Shown here: one piece after another, positions 15,396 through 21,648 of the stretch
Numbering within the stretch: position 1 is the first letter of the stretch
Layout: each line of letters begins with the position of its first letter
Source of the DNA: Armatimonadota bacterium
GTDB lineage: Bacteria; Armatimonadota; HRBIN16
Length of the DNA stretch: 21,648 bases
Direction of reading: 5' to 3'
Assembly (NCBI GenBank): GCA_028275265.1
Contig: JAPWUZ010000012.1
Coordinates: 1-21,648, forward strand
Made by a program: the position numbers and the translations under genes
Notes under the pieces: generated by a model
Seen by the model: the letters and a program-made list of their open reading frames with translations, nothing else
The model's database searches: none
What the model was told of the DNA's origin: nothing

Positions 15396-18300
15396 ATGAC
15401 GCAGGAGTCTGAAACGCATGTGCGTGCGCTGAGGCAATACCTGGAGGAGCTTCGCATCCTGGTGCAACAGCCGCACGCCACAGGCGAACTGTCCTACCAT
15501 AGCGCGCTGGAGCAACTGCTGCACACCCTGCGCCCCGGCCTGAACATCGTCCACGAGCCGACCCGCACCGCCGTCGGACGACCCGACTTCGCCCTGCTGC
15601 ATCAGCACGCGCCCGTGGGCTATGTGGAAGCCGAAGCATACGCAGCCGACCTCGACAACCTGCCCCCGCACGCCAAAGCGCAAACCGACGCCTTCCGCCA
15701 GCATCTGGAGAACTTTCTGCTGACCAACTTTCTGGAATTTCGGCTGTACCGCGCGGGCGAGGAAGTGCTGCGCGCCCGCCTGCCACAACCGCCCCCGCAC
15801 GGCAAAATCGCCCTTGCCCAACGCGACGCCGACGACTGCCTCGCGCTGCTTCAGGCGTTTTTGGACTACGCGCCCGCGCCCGTTGCCGATGCGCACACAC
15901 TGGCGCAACAACTCGCCCAGCGCGCCCAACTGCTGAAAGCCACCGTCGCGCAGAGCCTGCACGCCCAACTGAAGCAGCCGCCCGACCAGTCGCTGGAGCT
16001 GCGCAACCTGTACCTTGCGTTGCAGCGCGCGCTGCTGCCCGACCTTCAGCCTGCCGACTTCGCCGACCTGTACGCGCAGACCCTCGCCTACGGGCTGTTC
16101 GCCGCCCGCTGCTACGCGCCCAACGCCACACCCTTCACCCGCCACGACGCCGCACGCATCATCCCCGACGCCATCCCCTTCCTCAAGCGACTTCTGGGTA
16201 CGCTGACCACCCACACGTTGGAACCCGAACTGGAGTGGCTGCTGGATGACCTCGCCAGCCTGCTGGAACGCGCCGAGATGTACGCCATCCTGCAAGACTT
16301 CGGCAAACGCGCAGGACGCGAAGACCCCGTGGTGCATTTCTACGAGGACTTCCTCGCGGCGTATGACCCCACCCTGCGCGAGGTGCGCGGCGTCTACTAC
16401 ACGCCCGAACCCGTCGTGCAGTTCATCGTGCGGGCGGTAGACAGCGTGCTGCACCGTCAGTTCGGCATGCAGGGGCTGATGGACGAACGCGCCCTGATGT
16501 TAGACCCCGCCTGCGGCACGGGCAGCTTTTTGTACGAAATCGTGCGCCAAGTGCACGCGCAGGTGTGCGAGCAACTCGGCGACGGACAGTGGGCAGACTA
16601 CGCGCGCCAGCGGCTGCTGCCGCGCCTGTTCGGCTTCGAGCTGCTGATGTCGCCCTACACGATTGCGCACCTCAAACTCGCGCTGGAGCTGCAGCAGCTG
16701 GGCGCGCCGCCTGCCGAACGCCTGCGTATCTACCTTACCAACGCGCTGGAGCCTGCCGTCAAGCCCGCCGAACTGCTGCTGGGCGAGTTCATCACCCGCG
16801 AGGCGGAAGCCGCCGCCGAAGTCAAACGCGACAAGCCCATCCTCGTCGTGCTGGGCAATCCCCCCTACAGCGGGCACTCCGCCAACCGCAGCTATGTCGA
16901 GGTGAGCGAGACCATCGGCGGACGCACCCGCACCCGCAAACAGCCCACCTGGATCGGCGAACTCATCGAAGACTACAAGCAGGTGGACGGGCAACCGCTG
17001 GAGGAGAAGAACCCCAAGTGGCTGCAAGACGACTATGTGAAGTTTATCCGCTTCGCCGAGTGGCGGATTGAGCAGACGGGGCAGGGCGTCGTGGCGTTCA
17101 TCACCAACCACGCCTACTTGGACAATCCGACCTTTCGCGGGATGCGGGCGCGCCTGCTGCGCACCTTCCAGCGGCTGTATGTGGTGAACCTACACGGCAA
17201 CGCGCGACGCAAAGAGCGCGCCCCCGACGGCAGCCCCGACGAAAACCTGTTCGACATCCAGCAGGGTGTCGCCATCCTGATTGCCATCCGCAACCCCGAC
17301 AACTTCGCCGAGCCTGCGGAGAGCGCGCCCGTCTGGTACTGCGATGTGTGGGGTTCGCGGGAGGCGAAGTATGATTTTCTGCGCGAGGCGACGCTGGAGG
17401 CGATAGACTGGACGCCGCTGACGCCCCGCGCGCCGAGTTACCTGTTCGTGCCCCAAGACACGGCGTTGGAGGCGGAGTACCAGCGGGGCTGGTGCATCCC
17501 CGACATCTTCCCCGTGCATAGCGTGGGCATCGTCACGGCGCGCGACGCGCTGACCATCCACCGCACGCCCGACGCCGTGTGGCAGACGGTGTGCGAACTG
17601 GTCGCGCTGGAGCCAGAAGCGGCGCGGGAACGGTTTCGGCTGGGCAAGGATGTGCGCGATTGGTCGGTTGCCCGCGCCCAGCAGGACTTGCGCGAGGCAG
17701 GCGTGCCCAACGAATCGGCGAAGGCGCGTATCGTGCCCATCCTGTACCGCCCGTTCGATGTGCGCTACACCTTCTACACGGGCAGGTCGCGCGGGTTTCA
17801 CTGCATGCCCCGCCCCGAAGTGATGCGCCACCTGCTGGCAGGGGAGAATGTGGCGTTAATTACACTGCGCCAGCAATCAAGGGACGCCGAATGGCGCAAT
17901 GTAGGCATTACGAACACTCTCGCTGAGAGTAGCGTTATCTCGAACTACACGCGGGAGATTGGGTATGTGTTTCCCCTGTACGAGTACCCCAAAACAAAAA
18001 GCGAGCAGGGGGCGTTGATGCCCGAGGCGGGGCGCACAGTGAATCTCAGCAAGGAGTACCTGCAGGCGTTGGCGGGCGTGGTGGGGCACGAACCTACGCC
18101 CGAAGCGGTGCTGGGCTACCTGTACGCGGTGTTGCACAGCCCTGCCTATCGGGCGCGGTACGCCGAGTTTCTCAAGCGGGACTTCCCGCGCGTGCCGTTG
18201 CCGCCCGACAAGGCGACCTTCGACGCACTGGCGCAGTTCGGCAGTGCGCTGATTGACCTGCACCTGCTGCGCGACCCTGCGCTGCAGACGCCGTCGTGCA

Positions 18301-18587
18301 AGTATCCCGTCGCCGGCGACCACCGCGTGGAGCGCGTCGAGTACGACGCGGCGACGCAGCGCGTGTGGATTAACGGGGCGCAGTATTTTGAGCCTGTCCC
18401 GCCCGAGGTGTGGGAATATCGCGTGGGGGGCTATCCGGTGTGCCACAAGTGGCTGGACGACCGCAAGAGCGCAAACCTGTCGTTAGAAGAACGGTTGACT
18501 TACCAGAAGATGGTCACGGCATTGCAGCGGACGCTTTGCCTGCAGGAGGAGATTGACCGGGTCGTGCAACAGGCGTGGGGGTGGTGA
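15396..18587 (+). CDS. single-chain restriction-modification-type protein (N6-adenine methylase, type ISP/IIG-like)
   Basis: A 1063-aa fused protein. N-terminal residues 30-90 resemble a PD-(D/E)xK nuclease: GRPDF (D64), then GYVEAEA with E78 and, where Lys is expected, E80. A helical connector runs to about 340, then HFYEDFLAAYDP and GVYYTPEPVVQFIV. The gamma-class adenine methylase has motif I DPACGTGSF (D370) and motif IV NPPY (N488) in GNPPYSGHSANRS. From about 740 a specificity-type C-terminus has YRPFDVRYTFYTGRSRGF. This resembles the methylase and target-recognition half of type ISP enzymes, but the SF2 helicase of LlaGI-like proteins is missing, so it is nearer type IIG. ATG 15396 has GAGGG 7 nt upstream; an in-frame extension to 15273 would overlap the DinB-like gene. 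No separate nuclease or specificity gene lies nearby. Whether it cuts is doubtful because of E80; methylation looks possible. Confidence 0.85.
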   Translation: MTQESETHVRALRQYLEELRILVQQPHATGELSYHSALEQLLHTLRPGLNIVHEPTRTAVGRPDFALLHQHAPVGYVEAEAYAADLDNLPPHAKAQTDAFRQHLENFLLTNFLEFRLYRAGEEVLRARLPQPPPHGKIALAQRDADDCLALLQAFLDYAPAPVADAHTLAQQLAQRAQLLKATVAQSLHAQLKQPPDQSLELRNLYLALQRALLPDLQPADFADLYAQTLAYGLFAARCYAPNATPFTRHDAARIIPDAIPFLKRLLGTLTTHTLEPELEWLLDDLASLLERAEMYAILQDFGKRAGREDPVVHFYEDFLAAYDPTLREVRGVYYTPEPVVQFIVRAVDSVLHRQFGMQGLMDERALMLDPACGTGSFLYEIVRQVHAQVCEQLGDGQWADYARQRLLPRLFGFELLMSPYTIAHLKLALELQQLGAPPAERLRIYLTNALEPAVKPAELLLGEFITREAEAAAEVKRDKPILVVLGNPPYSGHSANRSYVEVSETIGGRTRTRKQPTWIGELIEDYKQVDGQPLEEKNPKWLQDDYVKFIRFAEWRIEQTGQGVVAFITNHAYLDNPTFRGMRARLLRTFQRLYVVNLHGNARRKERAPDGSPDENLFDIQQGVAILIAIRNPDNFAEPAESAPVWYCDVWGSREAKYDFLREATLEAIDWTPLTPRAPSYLFVPQDTALEAEYQRGWCIPDIFPVHSVGIVTARDALTIHRTPDAVWQTVCELVALEPEAARERFRLGKDVRDWSVARAQQDLREAGVPNESAKARIVPILYRPFDVRYTFYTGRSRGFHCMPRPEVMRHLLAGENVALITLRQQSRDAEWRNVGITNTLAESSVISNYTREIGYVFPLYEYPKTKSEQGALMPEAGRTVNLSKEYLQALAGVVGHEPTPEAVLGYLYAVLHSPAYRARYAEFLKRDFPRVPLPPDKATFDALAQFGSALIDLHLLRDPALQTPSCKYPVAGDHRVERVEYDAATQRVWINGAQYFEPVPPEVWEYRVGGYPVCHKWLDDRKSANLSLEERLTYQKMVTALQRTLCLQEEIDRVVQQAWGW

Positions 18588-18644
18588 GCTGCATCCGACG
18601 GCAACCTTATTGTTGGCACGCAGGAGTCTACGGCTCGGCGGGAG

Positions 18645-18677
18645 CCTCGCCCACGAGGAGGCGTTTCGCGGATTTTT
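18645..18677 (+). terminator. weak terminator candidate after the RM-type gene
   Basis: CCTCG (18645-18649) pairs with CGAGG (18654-18658) around CCCA, and TTTTT occurs 14 nt further on (18673-18677). The stem is short and the T-run is not adjacent, so this is a weak call. Confidence 0.25.
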
Positions 18678-18690
18678 CCCCCTTCCCCTC

Positions 18691-18719
18691 TTGACAACAC
18701 GCCCAACTGGGAGTAAAAT
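18691..18719 (+). promoter_or_regulatory. sigma-70 promoter of the tRNA-Met gene
   Basis: TTGACA (18691-18696), a 17-nt spacer and TAAAAT (18714-18719). Transcription would begin near 18726, about 7 nt before the mature tRNA 5' end. It may also supply hisS by read-through. Confidence 0.8.
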
Positions 18720-18732
18720 AAGATTGCGATAC

Positions 18733-18809
18733 GGCGGCGTAGCTCAGTCGGTCAGAGCACACGGCTCATACCCGTGGAGTCGGCGGTTCGAGTCCGCCCG
18801 CCGCTACCA
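18733..18809 (+). tRNA. tRNA-Met (CAT), elongator type
   Basis: A 77-nt cloverleaf. The acceptor arm is GGCGGCG with CGCCGCT (a G1-U72 wobble), the D stem GCTC/GAGC, the anticodon stem CACGG/CCGTG with loop CTCATAC, and the T stem GGCGG/CCGCC with loop TTCGAGT. CCA is encoded. Initiator tRNA needs three G-C pairs at 29-31/39-41, which are not present, so this is not fMet. A lysidine-modified tRNA-Ile2 also has a CAT anticodon, but the acceptor and anticodon arms, including G1-U72, match Bacillus-type elongator Met as I know it. Confidence 0.93.
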
Positions 18810-18817
18810 TGTACCCC

Positions 18818-18853
18818 AACAGCGACACCCGCTATCGCGGTGTCGCTGTTTTG
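18818..18853 (+). terminator. intrinsic terminator between tRNA-Met and hisS
   Basis: AACAGCGACACC (18818-18829) pairs with GGTGTCGCTGTT (18839-18850), a 12-bp stem, followed by a short T-rich run (GTTTTGTTG). It starts 9 nt after the tRNA. hisS has no other clear promoter between here and its start, so partial read-through may feed hisS. Confidence 0.75.
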
Positions 18854-18868
18854 TTGCGGAGGAGCAGA

Positions 18869-20152
18869 ATGCGCTATCAACGCCCGCGCGGCACCAACGA
18901 TATCCTGCCCGACGAAACCCCACTCTGGAGCCGGGTGGAGGAGACTTTCCGCACGCTGTGCAAACGTTACGGCTACCACGAAATCCGCACGCCCATCTTC
19001 GAAGACACCGACCTGTTCACCCGCAGTATGGGCGAGCATACCGACGTGGTGAGCAAGGAGATGTATACCTTCACCGACCGCGGCGGGCGCAGCGTCACGC
19101 TGAAACCCGAAGGCACCGCCCCCGTCGTGCGGGCATACGTGGAGAACAACCTCGCCGCGCAGGGCGGGGTCAGCAAACTCTACTATATCACCCCCATCTT
19201 CCGCTACGAGCGACCACAGGCAGGTCGCTACCGTCAGGCGCACCAGCTGGGCGTGGAAGCCATCGGCGCGCAACATCCTAGTCTCGACGCCGAAGTGATT
19301 GCGCTTGCCATGCACTTCTACCGCGAGCTGGGCATCTCGCGCCTGTCGCTGGTGCTGAACTCGGTGGGCTGTCCTGTCTGCCGCCCCGTCTACCGCGAGC
19401 GGCTGCGCGAGTTCGCCCGTCCCTTCGTGAACCAGCTGTGTGAGGCGTGCCAGAACCGTTACGAGGTGAACCCCCTGCGGATGCTGGATTGCAAGCGCGA
19501 GACCTGCCGCACTCTGCTGCACGACGCGCCCGACATCGTGGAGAGCCTGTGTGAGGATTGCCGCGCCCACTTCGACGCGCTGAGGAGCTATCTCGACGCG
19601 CTGGGCATTCCCTACGTGGTGGACAAGCATCTGGTACGCGGCTTCGATTACTACACCAAGACCGCCTTCGAGATTGTCAGCGATGCACTGGGCGCACAGA
19701 ACGCGCTGGGCGGCGGCGGGCGCTACGATGGACTGGTGGAAGAGATTGGAGGTCCCCCCACGCCTGGCATCGGCTTTGCGCTGGGCATCGAGCGGGCGAT
19801 TATCGTGCTGAAACAGCTGGGGTTGGCGGAAGCGAAACGCCAGACGGTAGCCGTGTTTGTGGCTGCGCTGGGGGAAGAGGCGGTGCTACCTGCCCTGAAA
19901 CTGTTACAGCAGCTGCGAGAGGCGGGCATCTCCGCCGAGACCGACTACCAGCGGCGCAGCCTGAAGGCACAGATGAAGCTGGCAGACCGCCTGGGCAGCC
20001 GCGTGACCCTGATGATTGGCGAGGACGAACTGGCGCAGGGAGTGGTCACCCTGCGGGATATGCTGACGAAAGAGCAGCGCACGGTGGCGATGGACGATGT
20101 CGTGCGGGCGGTGGCGGAAACGCTGAACGGACAGCCAGACGAAATGAAGTGA
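18869..20152 (+). CDS. hisS: histidyl-tRNA synthetase
   Basis: Class II synthetase that charges tRNA-His; cytoplasmic homodimer. 427 aa, normal length. The family start is RPRGTNDILPDETPLW. Motif 1 lies around YGYHEIRTPIFEDTDLF, motif 2 around LKPEGTAPVVRAYVEN and IFRYERPQAGRYRQ(A)HQ. The HisA signature is VRGFDYYTKTAFEIV, with GGGGRYDGLVEEIGG before motif 3 GIGFALGIERAI. The anticodon-binding domain follows from about 320. ATG 18869 is chosen because GGAGG at 18858-18862 is 6 nt upstream and the family N-terminus begins there; an in-frame ATG at 18809 overlaps the tRNA CCA end and would place the terminator hairpin inside the gene. A second strong hairpin ends the gene. Confidence 0.96.
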   Translation: MRYQRPRGTNDILPDETPLWSRVEETFRTLCKRYGYHEIRTPIFEDTDLFTRSMGEHTDVVSKEMYTFTDRGGRSVTLKPEGTAPVVRAYVENNLAAQGGVSKLYYITPIFRYERPQAGRYRQAHQLGVEAIGAQHPSLDAEVIALAMHFYRELGISRLSLVLNSVGCPVCRPVYRERLREFARPFVNQLCEACQNRYEVNPLRMLDCKRETCRTLLHDAPDIVESLCEDCRAHFDALRSYLDALGIPYVVDKHLVRGFDYYTKTAFEIVSDALGAQNALGGGGRYDGLVEEIGGPPTPGIGFALGIERAIIVLKQLGLAEAKRQTVAVFVAALGEEAVLPALKLLQQLREAGISAETDYQRRSLKAQMKLADRLGSRVTLMIGEDELAQGVVTLRDMLTKEQRTVAMDDVVRAVAETLNGQPDEMK

Positions 20153-20154
20153 AC

Positions 20155-20182
20155 TCCCCCTCTCGCTGCGTCGAGAGGGGGA
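20155..20182. terminator. bidirectional hairpin between hisS and the GGDEF gene
   Basis: CCCCCTCTCG (20156-20165) pairs perfectly with CGAGAGGGGG (20172-20181) around a 6-nt loop, extended by a T-A pair. It begins 3 nt after the hisS stop and lies 15 nt from the stop of the convergent gene. There is no U-tract on either strand. Confidence 0.6.
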
Positions 20183-20196
20183 TTGCGGTAAGGAGG

Positions 20197-21243
20197 CTAC
20201 GCGGCACTGCGCGGGGTCACCAGCACCACCTGATTGCGTCCGTGACGCTTTGCGGCCATTGCCGCATCTTCCGCAGCAGACAGCAGATGGTCAGCAGGCA
20301 CCGCGCTTTCGGGGTAGCTCACCACGCCGATGCTCACACTCAAGCCACCGACAGGCTCCCAGCACTCCTGCGCTACCAGGTCGCGCACTGCCTGCATCTG
20401 CGCCTGTGCCTCATACAGGCTGACCCCAGGCAGTATCGCCACAAACTCGTCCCCGGCGTACCGCGCCAGAACCGCACGGGTGCTGACACTCTTCTGCAGA
20501 GCCTGCGCTACCGATAGCAACGCCTTGTCGCCCGCACGGTAACCGTACACATCATTGATGTACTTCAGGTGGTCCAGATACACCACCGCCACACTCAACA
20601 GCGATTTGTTCTGCATGGCGCGATGGATGTTCTCCTCCAGCAGAGACTCGGCGTGATAGCGGTTGAACAGCCCGGTTAGCCCATCGGTAATCGCCATCCG
20701 GTCGATATAGTGGCGGTAGTGCAACAGCGACAGCGCGGCCCCACAGGCGTGCGCGATGCTCATGGCGAACGCCACGTCGACGTCATCATATGGCTTGCCC
20801 GGTTTATTCACCACATGCAGCACACCGCGAACGTGCTTCTCGTCGCGGATGGGCAGTGTTAACAGGCGCGTCAGACGCAGCTGGCGGCGCAGGGCACCCG
20901 TCAACAGTTCCTCTTCGTCCGTCTGGTCGCTGATATAGGGTCTGCCATGCACAAAAGCGGTATCGCTTGCTGCACACATGCCGGCAGGCAGATGGATTTG
21001 GGACAGAGCAGCGTCATCGATGCCGTATCCGGAGGGCATCCCCACAAACGCACGCTCGCTCTCCGAATACCACAGCACGAACACCGTCTGCGCCCCCAAT
21101 CCCTCACCGATAGCGGCACACGCACGCTCCGTGACCTGATGCACCTGCGACGCGCTGTGGATTGCCTGCAAGGCGGTCGGTAGCAGCTGGAACAGATGAG
21201 ATACCCGTTCGTTCCCGTTCAGATGCTTGCGCGAATCTCCCAT
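20197..21243 (-). CDS. GAF-GGDEF sensor protein, putative diguanylate cyclase with altered active site
   Basis: A 348-aa cytoplasmic signalling protein with no membrane segment. A GAF-type sensor fills about 15-160 (AIGEGLGAQTVFVLWYSESE, RLLTLPIRDEKHVRGVLHVV), then the GGDEF domain starts at DGLTGLFNRYHAESLL. The nucleotide and metal region reads YLDHLKYINDVYGY; the first Asp of the usual DxD, which binds Mg, is Tyr222. The A-site is AGDEF (263-267) instead of GGDEF, and there is no RxxD inhibitory site. The loss of the metal-binding Asp suggests weak or absent c-di-GMP synthesis, so a GTP- or c-di-GMP-sensing role is possible. ATG 21243 has AAGAAGG 8 nt upstream; an in-frame GTG at 21252 is rejected. 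Convergent with hisS and divergent from the ABC gene. A TTGACA at 21326-21321 lacks a matching -10, so its promoter is unclear. Confidence 0.88.
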   Translation of the reverse strand: MGDSRKHLNGNERVSHLFQLLPTALQAIHSASQVHQVTERACAAIGEGLGAQTVFVLWYSESERAFVGMPSGYGIDDAALSQIHLPAGMCAASDTAFVHGRPYISDQTDEEELLTGALRRQLRLTRLLTLPIRDEKHVRGVLHVVNKPGKPYDDVDVAFAMSIAHACGAALSLLHYRHYIDRMAITDGLTGLFNRYHAESLLEENIHRAMQNKSLLSVAVVYLDHLKYINDVYGYRAGDKALLSVAQALQKSVSTRAVLARYAGDEFVAILPGVSLYEAQAQMQAVRDLVAQECWEPVGGLSVSIGVVSYPESAVPADHLLSAAEDAAMAAKRHGRNQVVLVTPRSAA

Positions 21244-21407
21244 GGGCAACACCTTCTTCGACAGAATGTATGGCTAAGCCTTCTGGAAGTATCATTGGCT
21301 TGAATTGTTGTCTTTCTTACTGTCAACACTGCTATATTCTTGCCCCTCCACAAACCCTGTTCTCCTGCCGATAACGATACAGGAATCTCAGCACCAGGAG
21401 CACCGAT

Positions 21408-21648
21408 ATGCAGGCGCAGTGGGCTATCCGCACCGAAGGGCTGACCAAAGTATACACCTTACGCAAACAGACGCATACCGCCGTTCACGACCTGAATCTT
21501 CGTATTGCAGACGGAGAGACGGTAGGCTTTATCGGGGCAAACGGCGCAGGCAAAACCACCACCATCAAGATGTTGCTTCACTTCATCGCTCCAACACGCG
21601 GGCAGGCGTGGCTGTACGATATTCCCTGCCAGCAGCCTCGTGCCCGGC
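21408..21648 (+). CDS. ABC transporter ATP-binding protein, 5' part only
   Basis: The first 80 codons of a gene that runs off the window. The reading opens with IRTEGLTKVYTLRKQTHTAV, then DLNLRIADGETVGFIGANGAGKTTTIKML with a complete Walker A (GANGAGKTT), then the LHFIAPTRGQAWLYD strand. The GxNGAGKTTTIKM form is typical of the ABC-2/CcmA/NatA export group, so drug, polysaccharide or membrane-protein export is likely; the rest of the gene would decide. ATG 21408 has AGGAG at 21396-21400, 7 nt upstream. A weak promoter candidate is TTGTCT (21308-21313) with TATATT (21333-21338), spacer 19. The 164-nt gap to the GGDEF gene holds nothing else I recognise. Confidence 0.9.
   Translation, partial: MQAQWAIRTEGLTKVYTLRKQTHTAVHDLNLRIADGETVGFIGANGAGKTTTIKMLLHFIAPTRGQAWLYDIPCQQPRAR

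Noticed and set aside
15366..16454. A 362-codon open frame on the minus strand within the RM-type gene.
   Set aside because: Composition shadow of GC-ending codons in the real gene: Val/Gly/Gln-rich with no motif, and no ribosome site was sought in its support.
18733..18809. Initiator tRNA-fMet.
   Set aside because: It lacks the three consecutive G-C pairs at the base of the anticodon stem, and the first acceptor pair is G-U rather than a mismatch.
18587..18809. tRNA-Met as an integration site for an island carrying the RM-type gene.
   Set aside because: The gene lies on the 5' side of the tRNA, no integrase is present and I see no duplicated tRNA 3' end.
1..21648. CRISPR arrays, rRNA genes and insertion sequences.
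   Set aside because: No regularly spaced repeats, rRNA-like stretches, transposase motifs or paired terminal repeats were found by reading.

Overview
The window is bacterial chromosome from a GC-rich diderm, most likely an Armatimonadota member (possibly thermophilic). The clearest lineage cue is the pseudopilin at 13943: its FTLIELLVV signal, VFSQARE / QDYDETFPM block and H-x9-DG motif are the form that is abundant in Armatimonadota. A PEP-CTERM protein, a GHL10-type hydrolase and an Mla-type outer-membrane lipid transport system fit a diderm of that kind. This placement is inference from protein style; no rRNA is present.

Layout. (1) 103-2224, plus strand: a consensus sigma-70 promoter and gyrB. 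(2) 2225-2517: a promoterless, startless remnant of an Rhs core C-terminus, fitted between the gyrB stop and the stop of the convergent gene. (3) 2518-6285, minus strand: a four-gene chain in which every junction overlaps: a small antitoxin-like protein, a PIN-domain toxin-like nuclease, a URO-D-superfamily protein and a secreted GHL10-like hydrolase. (4) 6449-13761, minus strand: a tightly packed run mlaE-mlaF-mlaD-rplI-dnaB-purD followed by a PEP-CTERM beta-propeller gene. A perfect promoter (TTGACA-17-TATACT) stands in front of mlaE and fixes its start. (5) 13943-15316, plus strand: a divergent pseudopilin with a strong hairpin after it, then a DinB-superfamily gene. (6) 15396-18587: a single-chain restriction-modification-type protein (degenerate PD-(D/E)xK nuclease, N6-adenine methylase, specificity domain). 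(7) 18691-20152: promoter, elongator tRNA-Met(CAT), terminator, hisS. (8) 20197-21243, minus strand: a GAF-GGDEF protein with a changed metal site. (9) 21408 to the end: the 5' part of an ABC transporter ATPase gene.

Most genes are housekeeping: supercoiling (gyrB), replication (dnaB), translation (rplI, tRNA-Met, hisS), purine synthesis (purD) and envelope lipid traffic (mlaEFD). The accessory parts are the Rhs scrap, the antitoxin/PIN operon that continues into metabolic-looking genes, and the lone RM-type gene. I see no complete, clearly new defence or mobile system. The best candidates for something undescribed are the antitoxin-like protein with its internal duplication, and its translational coupling through PIN to URO-D-like and GHL10-like genes.
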